Positions 44,317 to 54,288 of a stretch of DNA of 64,000 bases are shown one piece after another (position 1 is the first letter of the stretch; every line of letters starts with the position of its first letter). Location of the stretch: positions 1,674,001-1,738,000 of the forward strand of contig CBDDAA010000002.1 in NCBI GenBank assembly GCA_965224675.1. Direction: 5' to 3'. Both the position numbers and the translations under genes were made by a program. Below the pieces are notes generated by a model. That model did no database searches and was not told the origin of the DNA. It saw only the letters and a list, made by a program, of their open reading frames with translations. The DNA is from UBA7957 sp965224675. Lineage in GTDB: Bacteria; Pseudomonadota; Gammaproteobacteria; Granulosicoccales; Granulosicoccaceae.

Positions 44317-45009
44317 ATGTCAGAAATCAATAGCAAAAAGATAATAATCGATGGCCTTTGGACTAATAACGCCGGGTTGGTTCAGCTACTGGGTTTATGT
44401 CCATTATTGGCAGTGAGTAATACAGCTATCAACGGCCTTGGACTCGGTCTGGCAACAACACTAACCTTAATTGCATCAAATTCCACCGTATCGATAATAC
44501 GTAATTGGGTAAAACCAGAAATCCGCATTCCTGTTTTTGTTCTGATAATCGCTACTATAGTTACCACTATAGAACTCTGTATGAATGCCTGGCTACATGA
44601 GTTGTACCTTATACTGGGTATCTTCATTCCTCTCATTGTGACAAATTGCGCAATCATAGGCCGAGCGGAGGCATTTGCTTCTCGTAACAGCCTAAAAGCC
44701 GCATCGTTGGATGGTTTAGCTATGGGAGCTGGATTCATCTCAGTGCTGGTTATATTGGGTTCATTGCGTGAAATGGTAGGCAGCGGCACTCTGTTAGCTA
44801 ACGCTCATTTAATGTTCGGAGAAAGCGCGCGCAGCTGGACTATTTCTTTCAGTACTGATTATCCGGGTTTGTTAGTCGCTGTTTTACCACCCGGCGCTTT
44901 TTTTGGGCTTGGTTTGTTGGTCGCACTAAAAAACATCATCGACAAACGCATTCAGCGCAAAACAACTCAGCCTGTACCTATTAATGCTATACCCACTGAA
45001 GCGGTTTAA
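44317..45009 (+). CDS. rsxE: RnfE/RsxE-like electron transport complex subunit
   Basis: 230 aa integral membrane protein with six helices and the family stretches LWTNNAGLVQLLGLCPLLAVS, FIPLIVTNCAIIGRAEAFA and ASLDGLAMGAGF. In most genomes it is encoded with rnfA, B, C, D and G; here it stands alone between ligE and a NUDIX gene. Either the rest of the complex is encoded elsewhere or this is an isolated paralogue. Confidence 0.9.
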   Translation: MSEINSKKIIIDGLWTNNAGLVQLLGLCPLLAVSNTAINGLGLGLATTLTLIASNSTVSIIRNWVKPEIRIPVFVLIIATIVTTIELCMNAWLHELYLILGIFIPLIVTNCAIIGRAEAFASRNSLKAASLDGLAMGAGFISVLVILGSLREMVGSGTLLANAHLMFGESARSWTISFSTDYPGLLVAVLPPGAFFGLGLLVALKNIIDKRIQRKTTQPVPINAIPTEAV

Positions 45010-45194
45010 CTGAAATTTATATGCTGCTTTCTCAAGCTCGATTTGAGCTGCGCTCATTTAAAACACAATGAGCCAACTTGTTTAGTATACTTATCTTACA
45101 AAATGGATAACCACCTTTATATTTGCCATTATTAATATAGGTTTTAAAGAGAGATCACACTAACGAGTGGCACTAGCATGCCGCTAATCTACAT

Positions 45195-45803
45195 ATGCTA
45201 AAAGAAACCGAGCAATCCGAGCTAATCAATACGCTTGACAAGCAAAGGTCAATTCAGGAAATTGAAATTCAAACCCGCCAAAAAGCGGCAGTACTTATAC
45301 CCATTATGAGAATTGCATCACAGTGGGAGGTATTGTTTATTCGTCGGACTGAAAGACAAGGAGATCAGCATAGTGGTCAAGTCGCTTTCCCGGGCGGAAA
45401 GTTTGAACCGAACGACGCGGATATCGAATTCACCGCGATACGAGAGGCTAATGAAGAAATAGGTCTCGATACTCAAAAACTGGATTTACTCGGTTCGTTA
45501 TCGCCCTACCATACGGTAACAAATTACAAGATATACCCGTTTGTAGGCATTATTCCTTGGCCGGTGAAGTTAACCCGACAAAAATCTGAAGTTGCCCGAA
45601 TTTTTACAATCCCATTAAATTGGCTAAAAAACAGTCAGAATTATAGATTGAAAAAACAAAAATTTACTTCAGATTTCGGCATGCGTCCAGAATCCGTTGT
45701 GCACTATAACCAGTATAGCGGAGAATTATTGTGGGGCGCCACCGCACAAATAACACTCGCCTTATTAAAGGCCATAGATAATCGGCAATTCTGCCTTAGC
45801 TAG
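45195..45803 (+). CDS. nudL: CoA pyrophosphatase, NUDIX family
   Basis: 202 aa. VLIPIMRIASQWEVLFIRRTERQGDQHSGQVAFPGG precedes the NUDIX box (GGKFEPND then AIREANEEIGL; REAxEEIG core intact). The SGQVAFPGGK segment before the box is typical of NudL-type CoA pyrophosphatases, which cleave CoA to phosphopantetheine and 3',5'-ADP. It ends at a repeat overlapping its stop codon. Confidence 0.88.
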   Translation: MLKETEQSELINTLDKQRSIQEIEIQTRQKAAVLIPIMRIASQWEVLFIRRTERQGDQHSGQVAFPGGKFEPNDADIEFTAIREANEEIGLDTQKLDLLGSLSPYHTVTNYKIYPFVGIIPWPVKLTRQKSEVARIFTIPLNWLKNSQNYRLKKQKFTSDFGMRPESVVHYNQYSGELLWGATAQITLALLKAIDNRQFCLS

Positions 45804-45820
45804 CGGCCTGTTGAAAATCC
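45800..45820 (+). repeat. single MITE-end repeat at nudL stop
   Basis: CTAGCGGCCTGTTGAAAATC overlaps the TAG stop of the NUDIX gene and lies between convergent genes. Same family as 8982 and 43202; similarity ends after about 20 nt. Confidence 0.6.
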
Positions 45821-45822
45821 TT

Positions 45823-46968
45823 TCATAATGAAGCAATCGCTTTACGCATTCGATCTACAACCTCCTGTAAGGTAGACAAAGGGCATGCAAAATTAAGCCG
45901 AACATAATTATCCAATCCGAAGCCTGCACCAGCAGATAGACCAACACCGAATTTTTCAAATAATTCAGCTGCATTATCAATCAATAGACCATCCGTATTA
46001 ATCCAGGCCAGATAAGTAGCCTGCATCGGAGACATTTCCAGACCCTTCATCTGTCCAATCTCCTTCACTAAATACGTGTAGTTCACCCTAAGCTGCTTGA
46101 GCATTTGTTGATGCCAGCCTCCCCCTTCGGAATAAGCGGCTTCAAGTACGGTATAGGCCAAAGTTGGAATCATAGGTAGAACCGAAGCACATGCCGCCGA
46201 GAATTGTTTACGTTTTTGGGGGTTTGAAATAATAGCAAATGAGCAATTGAGTCCAGCCAGATTGAATGTCTTGCTCGGCGACATCAAGGTTATCAAATTA
46301 TTCTGACTTTCAGGTGATGCGATGGCTGACGGGATATGCCGCTTCTCCTTATCCAGTATCAAACCACAGTGAATTTCATCAGAAACAATTGTCAAATTAT
46401 GTTGATCGCATAATTCACACATCTTTCTAGTTTCTTCTTCAGTAAATAAAGTGCCTGTAGGGTTATGTGGAGAACAAAGTAACATCAAGCTGGATTTATT
46501 GCTTATGGCCGCTTCCAACGCAGCAAAATCATAGGTCCAACGACCCGTCACCTCACGTTTTAATGGAACCGCCTTAGCGACCTTGCCGGCCTTTGCTGGA
46601 ACATGAAAAAAATGATGATAAATGGGTGTATTGAATAAAGCTTCATTGCCTGACGGACCATAAGCAACACACGCAGCCCACAAGCCAGGGACAACACCTG
46701 GGATCCAAACTAGCCATGACGGGTCGATAATCCAATCAAACTCATCCTTCAACATCTTGCACACTACTTCGGCGGTTTTATCAGTAGTTGTGGTATAACC
46801 ATACAGCGGATGCTTAATTCTTTGTTCCAGCGCCTTTTGAACTGCATCTGCAACCGGGAAATCCATATCAGCAATCCACATCGGCAGGATATCTGTATCT
46901 TTATACTTGTCCCACTTTACACTTCCGGTATTTTTCCTTGATGGGGGTGAGTGAAAATCTGACATCAT
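45823..46968 (-). CDS. patB: PatB/MalY-type PLP aminotransferase / cystathionine beta-lyase
   Basis: 381 aa, class I/II fold. SVKWDKY then ILPMWIADMDFP opens the protein; LLCSPHNPTGTLFTEEE and IVSDEIHCGLIL bind the cofactor; the PLP-binding Lys is in LMSPSKTFNLAGL. The MWIADMDF start is typical of PatB/MalY C-S lyases that split cystathionine or related thioethers. It stands alone, convergent with nudL. Confidence 0.9.
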   Translation of the reverse strand: MMSDFHSPPSRKNTGSVKWDKYKDTDILPMWIADMDFPVADAVQKALEQRIKHPLYGYTTTTDKTAEVVCKMLKDEFDWIIDPSWLVWIPGVVPGLWAACVAYGPSGNEALFNTPIYHHFFHVPAKAGKVAKAVPLKREVTGRWTYDFAALEAAISNKSSLMLLCSPHNPTGTLFTEEETRKMCELCDQHNLTIVSDEIHCGLILDKEKRHIPSAIASPESQNNLITLMSPSKTFNLAGLNCSFAIISNPQKRKQFSAACASVLPMIPTLAYTVLEAAYSEGGGWHQQMLKQLRVNYTYLVKEIGQMKGLEMSPMQATYLAWINTDGLLIDNAAELFEKFGVGLSAGAGFGLDNYVRLNFACPLSTLQEVVDRMRKAIASL

Positions 46969-47113
46969 ACGTTTACACCTTTAATTTTTTGTTAATAATT
47001 TTTGGGGAGTTGTCGCCATATAGACTTTTGCCTGAACAAATAGATAAAAATATTTTTATTTTGAATCTGTTTAGCCGATAATAATTTAAGTTTAAACGAT
47101 TTGACTGTATTGT

Positions 47114-47521
47114 ATGTTACAACTGGCACTACGCGCTTTTTCACAAATAGATATATTAATAAAATATGTTATTGGTGGTGGATTAGGTGCGATCACACAA
47201 TTTTCTACACTTGCTCTATTGCACAAATATTTCAATATAGATGCGACAATTTCAAGTGCTATTGGGTTTGTTTTAGCAGTTATAGTCAATTACAGTTTTC
47301 AATATAAGTATACGTTTAAATCAGACCGTTCTCATAGGCTATTATTTCGTAGATTCACCATAGTAGCGCTCGCTGGGCTTTCGATAAATACATTCATATT
47401 CTGGATACTGCACCAACAAATTGGCCTGTATTATTTAGTCGCCCAGGCTGGCGCGACTGGCCTGGTATTCGGATTTAACTACTTGATGAACTATTATTAT
47501 ACATTTAGTCACACCCATTGA
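47114..47521 (+). CDS. GtrA family membrane protein
   Basis: 135 aa with four membrane helices; IKYVIGGGLGAITQFSTLALL, VLAVIVNYSFQYKYTF and FGFNYLMNYYYTF are the GtrA pattern. The family helps flip lipid-linked sugars for surface polysaccharide decoration. No glycosyltransferase is adjacent. Confidence 0.9.
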   Translation: MLQLALRAFSQIDILIKYVIGGGLGAITQFSTLALLHKYFNIDATISSAIGFVLAVIVNYSFQYKYTFKSDRSHRLLFRRFTIVALAGLSINTFIFWILHQQIGLYYLVAQAGATGLVFGFNYLMNYYYTFSHTH

Positions 47522-47829
47522 TCTCGATCCATTCGTGCAACTTTCGCCAATTGTTCAACTGACGTAAATAGCGGCTCATATTGACATCTACAATACTCAA
47601 TTCCTGCTGTAGTAACAAAAGCTATCCCTTAAGATCGCATTCGAGCAACTGACCGTGGACAATTGTGTCGCGATATCATCAGCTTCAGTGATATATAGGC
47701 TATCTTCAATTTATTTATTATTGCAGAAATGGAATTAAATTCACTAAGCGCAATCCGATAGTTGTAAAGCAATTAAAAGCTCGGGCAAAATTATTTCTGA
47801 TAATATACTGTAAAAGCGCATGAAGCTGA
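47522..47829. other. intergenic, nothing recognised
   Basis: About 300 bp between the GtrA and CAP-domain genes. No gene, terminator or clear promoter beyond isolated TTGACA (47581) without a fitting -10. Confidence 0.4.
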
Positions 47830-48435
47830 ATGCATATGACGAGTCCTCTATTCTTAATATTGACAGCAATAGGTGCAGCGATAATAACTGGCTGTGTCTA
47901 TGAAGTATCTGGCTGCAATGACATCATTTGTTTTTCAGCTAGCGATAATACTTGCACGGGTGTCCATTGCGATGAACGCTTAGCATGTGAAGATGCAGCT
48001 CATATTCAGCAAAGAATGGCAAATATAGTTTCTCAAGCACGTAGCCATAGTCGACAATGCGGGGCAACAAAATATTCAGTAGCTAATACTGTATTCTGGA
48101 ATAGTAAATTAGCATCTGCCGCAGAAGCCCATTCCAAGGATATGGCACAACATAACTTCCTCTCACATTTTGGTTCGGACGGATCAAGCGCTGAAGATCG
48201 TGTTCTTATTACGAACTATGCCTATGAAAAACTTGCAGAAAACATTGCAGGCGGGCACGAAACCTCTACCTCGGTTATAAACGCCTGGCTAAATAGCTCA
48301 GAACATTGCGCTAACCTGATGAACCCATCAATGCGGGAAATCGGTGCATATTGTAGCAAAAACCATCATTCTGATCATAAAACCTACTGGACACTGGTAA
48401 TGGGTGCTCCCTTTATTAACAACCCGTCTCCTTAA
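47830..48435 (+). CDS. CAP-domain (SCP/PR1-like) lipoprotein
   Basis: 201 aa. Signal peptide with lipobox (AAIITGC), then a short Cys-rich spacer (four Cys in CNDIICFSASDNTCTGVHC), then a CAP domain: SAAEAHSKDMAQHNFLSHFG, YEKLAENIAGG and SEHCANLMNPSMREIGAYC. The His/Glu CAP cavity residues are present. Role unknown; envelope-attached. A second ATG two codons later (47836) is equally possible as start. Confidence 0.87.
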   Translation: MHMTSPLFLILTAIGAAIITGCVYEVSGCNDIICFSASDNTCTGVHCDERLACEDAAHIQQRMANIVSQARSHSRQCGATKYSVANTVFWNSKLASAAEAHSKDMAQHNFLSHFGSDGSSAEDRVLITNYAYEKLAENIAGGHETSTSVINAWLNSSEHCANLMNPSMREIGAYCSKNHHSDHKTYWTLVMGAPFINNPSP

Positions 48436-48682
48436 AGCCGGCTAAAAAATTCATACCTGAAGATTTTTCTCTTAGAGAAGAACAACCGTTGCATTTCTCT
48501 GTCAATTAAAACCATACAACAGCCATCTTTCTTCAATTTACATTCGATAAACACTGCAGTAAATTCCTGGGACAACAGTTGACTCAAATCAGCAAAACAA
48601 GGACTACCCACCCATCGAGTTCTATTCTCAGACAGCCTCCTGGTGTAGAATGCCGGGCTTTTTACTCTAAGGTCGAACTATT

Positions 48683-50281
48683 GTGATCTCTACGGCTAAC
48701 CTCACCATTCAGTTTGGTGCACATCCACTATTTGAAAACGTATCCGTTAAGTTCGGTGATGGAAATCGTTATGGACTCATCGGTGCCAATGGCAGCGGCA
48801 AATCTACATTCATGAAAATCCTCGGTGGGCAATTGGAGTCCACCCATGGTTCCGTCATGTTATCTCCCGATGAACGGCTGGCCATGCTACACCAGGACCA
48901 GTTCGCCTTTGAAACACATTCTGTGCTTGGTACAGTGATCATGGGTCACACCGAGCTTTGGAAAATCAGCTTGGAACGTGATCGTATTTATTCACTACCA
49001 GAAATGAGCGATGACGATGGCATGAAAGTGGCTGAGCTGGAAATCCAATTTGCCGAACTGGATGGTTATACGGCAGAATCCCGCGCCGGTGAGCTGCTCT
49101 TGGGTGTAGGTATTCCAGTAGAGCAGCATAATGGGTCCATGAGTGAAATAGCGCCTGGTTTTAAGCTTCGCGTGTTACTCGCTCAAGTACTATTTGCTGA
49201 ACCCGACATCATGTTATTGGATGAACCTACAAACAACCTTGACATTAATACAATACGCTGGCTGGAGAATGTGCTCAATGAGCGCAACTGCACCATGATT
49301 ATCATTTCTCATGATCGGCACTTTCTGAATAGTGTTTGCACCCATATGGCCGATCTGGATTACCGCGAATTAAGACTCTACCCCGGGAACTACGATGATT
49401 TTATGCTGGCTTCTACGCAGGCACGTGAGCGAATGTATGCCAACAATGAAAAGAAGAAGGCTCAAATTAAACAACTACAAGATTTTGTACAACGCTTCAG
49501 CGCCAACAAATCCAAAGCCCGCCAAGCAACTTCCCGACAAAAGAGAATAGATAAACTACAACTTGATGACATAAAACCATCCAGCCGACAAAATCCCTAT
49601 ATTCGTTTTGAACTTGAAAAGAAACTCTACCGAAACGCACTTGAGGTTGAGGCACTCAAAGTAGGATACAAAAAAGATACAGTATTGAAAGACCTTAATT
49701 TTATGGTCGAGGCAGAAGAGAAAATTGCCATCATCGGAGAAAATGGTATAGGTAAATCCACCTTACTCAAAGCACTTGTGGGGGAGGCTGTTACTCAGTC
49801 AGGCAGCATTAAATGGTCCGATAATGCTAAAATAGCCTACTTCGCACAAGATCATGCTGAGGATTTTTCAAGTAACTTGAATTTGTTTGACTGGATGGCA
49901 CAATGGGCGCAGCCGGGTGATGACGAGCAAATAATTCGCGGCGTATTGGGTCGTTTACTATTCGGCAAGGATGATATCAAAAAGGCTGTAAACATCGTCT
50001 CTGGTGGAGAACAGGGTCGCTTATTATTCGGTAAGATGATGATGCAAAAAGCCAACGTACTCATTATGGATGAACCAACCAATCATTTGGACATGGAATC
50101 TATTGAGTCCTTGAATATGGCACTGGATCTGTATTCAGGAACCCTGATTTTTGTCAGTCATGACCGGGAATTTGTAAATTCACTGGCCAACCGGGTCATT
50201 GAATTAACGGGGCTAAACACCTTTAAGAACTTTAAGGGCGGTTATGATGAATATCTTTCAAGTCAAGGTGTTGATGTGTAA
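48683..50281 (+). CDS. ybiT: ABC-F ATPase, YbiT type
   Basis: 532 aa with two ATPase domains in one chain and no membrane segment: Walker A GANGSGKST and GENGIGKST, Walker B LLDEPTNNLD and IMDEPTNHLD, joined by a charged linker (QARERMYANNEKKKAQIKQL). Such proteins bind the ribosomal E site and act in translation. Start codon is GTG at 48683. The YbiT assignment rests on start and linker features. Confidence 0.9.
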   Translation: MISTANLTIQFGAHPLFENVSVKFGDGNRYGLIGANGSGKSTFMKILGGQLESTHGSVMLSPDERLAMLHQDQFAFETHSVLGTVIMGHTELWKISLERDRIYSLPEMSDDDGMKVAELEIQFAELDGYTAESRAGELLLGVGIPVEQHNGSMSEIAPGFKLRVLLAQVLFAEPDIMLLDEPTNNLDINTIRWLENVLNERNCTMIIISHDRHFLNSVCTHMADLDYRELRLYPGNYDDFMLASTQARERMYANNEKKKAQIKQLQDFVQRFSANKSKARQATSRQKRIDKLQLDDIKPSSRQNPYIRFELEKKLYRNALEVEALKVGYKKDTVLKDLNFMVEAEEKIAIIGENGIGKSTLLKALVGEAVTQSGSIKWSDNAKIAYFAQDHAEDFSSNLNLFDWMAQWAQPGDDEQIIRGVLGRLLFGKDDIKKAVNIVSGGEQGRLLFGKMMMQKANVLIMDEPTNHLDMESIESLNMALDLYSGTLIFVSHDREFVNSLANRVIELTGLNTFKNFKGGYDEYLSSQGVDV

Positions 50282-50300
50282 ATATTACAAGATGCCGATA

Positions 50301-50717
50301 TTACCAACATTCTTCCAGTGTAATTGTTGAGCCGGAAATCGTTTTTACGCCCGCCGAATTATAACCAAGGGAGCCGCATTCGTCGGATGCTTGGGTATTT
50401 TTTGGGGTCGCCGTTAATGTAAAACTGATGGCATCTGCAACGGAAACTGAGATATCGTAAGTAGCACTTTCTGATTCATAGCTGGTCGCAGCCGCTGCGC
50501 CATATCCCAATTCACCAATAACTGCAGTATAGGTATTGTTTTCAGAATGAAAGCGCACTTGTTTACCCGCTACTTCTATAAGCAATGCCTGCGCTTCTGT
50601 CCGCTTTGTTTTTAACACATAACTGCTGTAGCTAGGGATTGCCACTGCTGTCAAGATACCAACTATCACAATAGCAATAAGCAGCTCTATAAAGGTAAAT
50701 CCTAAATTTTTTCTCAT
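50301..50717 (-). CDS. pilE: type IV pilin (PilE-like)
   Basis: 138 aa. Class III prepilin signal: MRKNLG cut before FTFIELLIAIVIVGILTAVAIP, with Glu5 present. A soluble domain with a C-terminal Cys pair (DECG ... EECW) forms the D-loop. It is the last gene of the minor pilin operon; in related operons this gene is called pilE, and it may be a minor rather than the main subunit. Confidence 0.9.
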   Translation of the reverse strand: MRKNLGFTFIELLIAIVIVGILTAVAIPSYSSYVLKTKRTEAQALLIEVAGKQVRFHSENNTYTAVIGELGYGAAAATSYESESATYDISVSVADAISFTLTATPKNTQASDECGSLGYNSAGVKTISGSTITLEECW

Positions 50718-50759
50718 CTATACATTCCTGTTTTAACCAAACTCAAGCATTTATAGAAA

Positions 50760-53700
50760 TTAGTGAACTTGCTTCCAGTAAATTCTTTTTACGGTTTGTG
50801 AAACAGATCCAACGTTTTCCACGCCAACATAAACATCAACATTGCCACCATCTGGTGGAAATACCAGCGAAGGAGAACTGGAAATTCCATGACCGCTGAT
50901 TTCACTTGAGCGATCATCTTTTGTTAAGGTAGATTCATCCAGCGCATTATTATCAGAAGCCGGGGTGGCATCATCCAAATTCATCACATAATAGCGAGCG
51001 GTAGCAACACTTGATGATCCACAGGAGGTGGATGTTGAAGCCACTGGCTGATAGGTTGTAAAACGCAACTTGTTATCAAATACCAACAACTCAGACAGAC
51101 TTTTCTCAGCAGCACGCAACTTCATTTTCCATCCTTTAGCCAGCGCCAGCGCTGCACGTTCCGCCTGTGTATCACCACCCTCCATTACAAGATTGTTTGT
51201 TACATCATACAAGTCTGAAAAGTCTAAAGAGCTGCTCAGTGGGTTATCAACCGGATCACGGATCATTAACACCCAGTCTTGCACTGTGGTATCCAGTGGA
51301 TGCGCCCTATTTCCAGAGCCTATGGTAATTGCCAGGTGTTCCTTACCTTTTTCACGGATAAGTGCTACCACGGGTGGGTAATAAAAACGGAGATTGCCAG
51401 AACTGCCAAAATCACCAATTTCATCGACTGATACATTCGAATTGAAGTTTATAGTTGGCTTTCCATCACCACCTACCGCTTCTTCAAAAATTATACGCCA
51501 AATCTTTCCACCCATATCGCCAACATACAGATGATCTGCATAACCATTTCCATTTAAGTCAATAGCGGTAATGTCTGATGCAATACTGTATTCCATGTCA
51601 TCTTCATCAAAGTGAGGTGCATTGTCTCCGACCGACCATAAGAGTGATCCTGTATCCGCATCGACAACATATATACGATTACCTATACCAGAAGAACGAC
51701 TGGTTTTCGAATCTTCAGCCGTATCGTAACCACCACCAAAAATCAGAGCCTTTTTTGCACTACCAGAGGATCGAACGGTCGTTAATAACATGCGTGACCA
51801 TGTTTGCCCCATATCGGTGAAGTCACCAGAGCCTCCTGATAGTTTCCATAAAAGCTTTGGATCTGCTTTATCTGATATATCCAGCGCATAATAATGATTG
51901 CCTCCTCGGCGCATTCCAAAATACAAGACGGCTTTTTCTCCCGAATCGATAACGTGATCACCATCACTGTCATCATGCCTTAAGACTAAACTGCCATCCA
52001 GGCCATAGATATGGGCACCAGTAGAAAGATTAGACTTAATGTCCTGCAGGTTAGGTAGTAGTTCCTGAGGTATAAAGGCAAACAGCTCTTCTCCTCCAGA
52101 GTAGTCATTAAGTACCTTTGGCGTATTGGCATTGACGGCGTGTAGAAAGCCTTGATTGCCCATGGTGAATAGCACTTCTCCTGTCGCATAATTAGCTACA
52201 ACGGGTTTGCTGTGAAGTAGGTCTGTCATGGTTGCGGTTTGTACCCAATCCAGCAAAACTGTACGTGCGGTTGCATCGGGTACTGACAACATGGTTTCAG
52301 TTACTGATGTATTTAACGTCTCAAGCCGGTGTTCCCCTCCTAAGGTGTTTAACTCAACATTGACTGGATCCGTCAATCCAGTGTAGGTATAAAGCGTTCT
52401 CCCTCCGGATGATAACTTTTGCGATAAACCACCTTGAGTGATAACACCACCATCTGGAGCATTTGACCAGAAGCTACGGGCATTGGGCAAAAAATTTCCA
52501 TCAACACCAAGTACGTCATTCCCGTTTGTATCTTTTAGTCCGTCATCCAAAAAATAACCTTTTATATTCCCATTCCACGTACGGTTGTCCCTGGGTGTGA
52601 AAAGATTAATAAAAGCTCGGTTGTCACTAGAGAACGTATTACTTTTAACACCGATAGAGAAACCTGAAAAGTCATCGATCTGACCAGAAATTGCATTAAT
52701 AATACTGGTTAGGGAATCAGACAGTGTTTGATAGTTGGTCGCTTCAAAAAACTGACCTCCTCCTTTATTGGCCAATTTTTTCAGAAAATTCTTGCCTTTA
52801 ATCGCATCACCACCAACCAGACCAAACCCTACTGTGTACGTACTTACATTACTTGGACTCAATCCAGCTATCTGGTCAGTGTTGTTCAATAATTCAACAA
52901 CATCAGATACACAATTACCATAGGTATGTGATGAATCACCAAAAATACTTAGACTCACATCCTCACATTCTGCAGTACTGGCGTATCCAAGCATACTCTT
53001 TGCTTCATTTGCACCTGTACGCCGAGTTGGAATACCGTCGGATAAAAGTATAATGTAATTACCCTGACAGGCAGAACCTATAGGACTTATATAGTTGGGA
53101 GGTACCCAACTTCCCACATAATAATCACAGCGATCGAATGCTGATGTTACAACATCCGGCCCTTGCACCAACGCCACAGGACACTGCCACTCGTTACATC
53201 CACCGCCTTCACCCTGTGAGCTGGGAATTGGATCTACACACACTTCACCGCCTGGACAATACGGACTGGGTGTATAAGTATATGAGGGGTTATACACACA
53301 TGAGCCTGCCTTTACTTCTAAGCCTGAACAACCATCACTAAGGGCAGCATTATACTTCTTATAATTTTTACAACTGGAGGTTTTAGGATTAGGTCCAGTG
53401 GATCCTGGTAAATAGGCGTCGTGTGGAATATAGGTGTAGGGATTAGGCGCAAATGACTCACCACCTGAATACCGCCCAGATACTGAATCCCAAACAGGTG
53501 GTTCAGTATCTGGCGGCCATGCTGTGTCTTCATACCAGACTTTTTCACCGCGAAAATACCGCCCCGCCTCAACCATTGAAGCTAAGTAATTGGTTTTCCC
53601 CCAAGTTCCGCTATTGTCAACAATAGACTTTATTACCTGCTCAACTGTAGTTGCAGGGGGGATGTTTGGATCAATCAAGCTGGCATCCATATTCAGATCA

Positions 53701-54047
53701 GTAATTGGCCACCTGATACCACTTGTATCGTTGTTAAAGAAAAGTACGCCTGCGTTGATTTTACCTGTATTATTGGACAGTACATCTGCTAAAACAGAGC
53801 GTAAAATCATGATTTTGCTATCATCCCAGTCAGACACAGAATTTCCATCTGTGCCATATTCCATACTGTTGGATATATCAATCACAAATAGTACATTTGG
53901 CGCACCCACTGCACCTGAGCCAGCACCATAGACTTCAATATCGTCAGCAAAAGAGGAAGAATAACTTAAAAACCCAAAGTACACTGTCAGTAGCAGTGTG
54001 CGCGACAATATCATAAAAATTTTAAGGGGTGATTTCATTGCAAACAT
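50760..54047 (-). CDS. pilY1: type IV pilus tip adhesin PilY1
   Basis: 1095 aa. Signal peptide, then a von Willebrand A-like domain with MIDAS motif DISNSM (about residue 57), a Cys-rich insert (about residues 220-330), and a C-terminal PilY1/PilC beta-propeller with the calcium-binding DLNGNGYAD segment near residue 805. It promotes pilus extension and adhesion at the tip. ATGs at 54047 and 54038 are both possible. Between pilX and pilE, as usual. Confidence 0.94.
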   Translation of the reverse strand: MFAMKSPLKIFMILSRTLLLTVYFGFLSYSSSFADDIEVYGAGSGAVGAPNVLFVIDISNSMEYGTDGNSVSDWDDSKIMILRSVLADVLSNNTGKINAGVLFFNNDTSGIRWPITDLNMDASLIDPNIPPATTVEQVIKSIVDNSGTWGKTNYLASMVEAGRYFRGEKVWYEDTAWPPDTEPPVWDSVSGRYSGGESFAPNPYTYIPHDAYLPGSTGPNPKTSSCKNYKKYNAALSDGCSGLEVKAGSCVYNPSYTYTPSPYCPGGEVCVDPIPSSQGEGGGCNEWQCPVALVQGPDVVTSAFDRCDYYVGSWVPPNYISPIGSACQGNYIILLSDGIPTRRTGANEAKSMLGYASTAECEDVSLSIFGDSSHTYGNCVSDVVELLNNTDQIAGLSPSNVSTYTVGFGLVGGDAIKGKNFLKKLANKGGGQFFEATNYQTLSDSLTSIINAISGQIDDFSGFSIGVKSNTFSSDNRAFINLFTPRDNRTWNGNIKGYFLDDGLKDTNGNDVLGVDGNFLPNARSFWSNAPDGGVITQGGLSQKLSSGGRTLYTYTGLTDPVNVELNTLGGEHRLETLNTSVTETMLSVPDATARTVLLDWVQTATMTDLLHSKPVVANYATGEVLFTMGNQGFLHAVNANTPKVLNDYSGGEELFAFIPQELLPNLQDIKSNLSTGAHIYGLDGSLVLRHDDSDGDHVIDSGEKAVLYFGMRRGGNHYYALDISDKADPKLLWKLSGGSGDFTDMGQTWSRMLLTTVRSSGSAKKALIFGGGYDTAEDSKTSRSSGIGNRIYVVDADTGSLLWSVGDNAPHFDEDDMEYSIASDITAIDLNGNGYADHLYVGDMGGKIWRIIFEEAVGGDGKPTINFNSNVSVDEIGDFGSSGNLRFYYPPVVALIREKGKEHLAITIGSGNRAHPLDTTVQDWVLMIRDPVDNPLSSSLDFSDLYDVTNNLVMEGGDTQAERAALALAKGWKMKLRAAEKSLSELLVFDNKLRFTTYQPVASTSTSCGSSSVATARYYVMNLDDATPASDNNALDESTLTKDDRSSEISGHGISSSPSLVFPPDGGNVDVYVGVENVGSVSQTVKRIYWKQVH

Positions 54048-54288
54048 ATTCTCTAAACGGGTTCGCTAACAACTGCGAAAAACCGCACCCTCTTTGACAA
54101 CCTTGGCCTATATTGGGTACATTTAACTTCTTGTTAGCGAAAATTTAGTAGAAAATCGCGCAAGACGCATGCCGAAAGCAGCATTAGTGATCGCTGTTTT
54201 TAATCAACTTATATTTGAATATGAAAATACAGGTGTTTTTTGCACTAATGCCAGATTAATTAATACTTATAGTTTTCAAAGCACAGTG

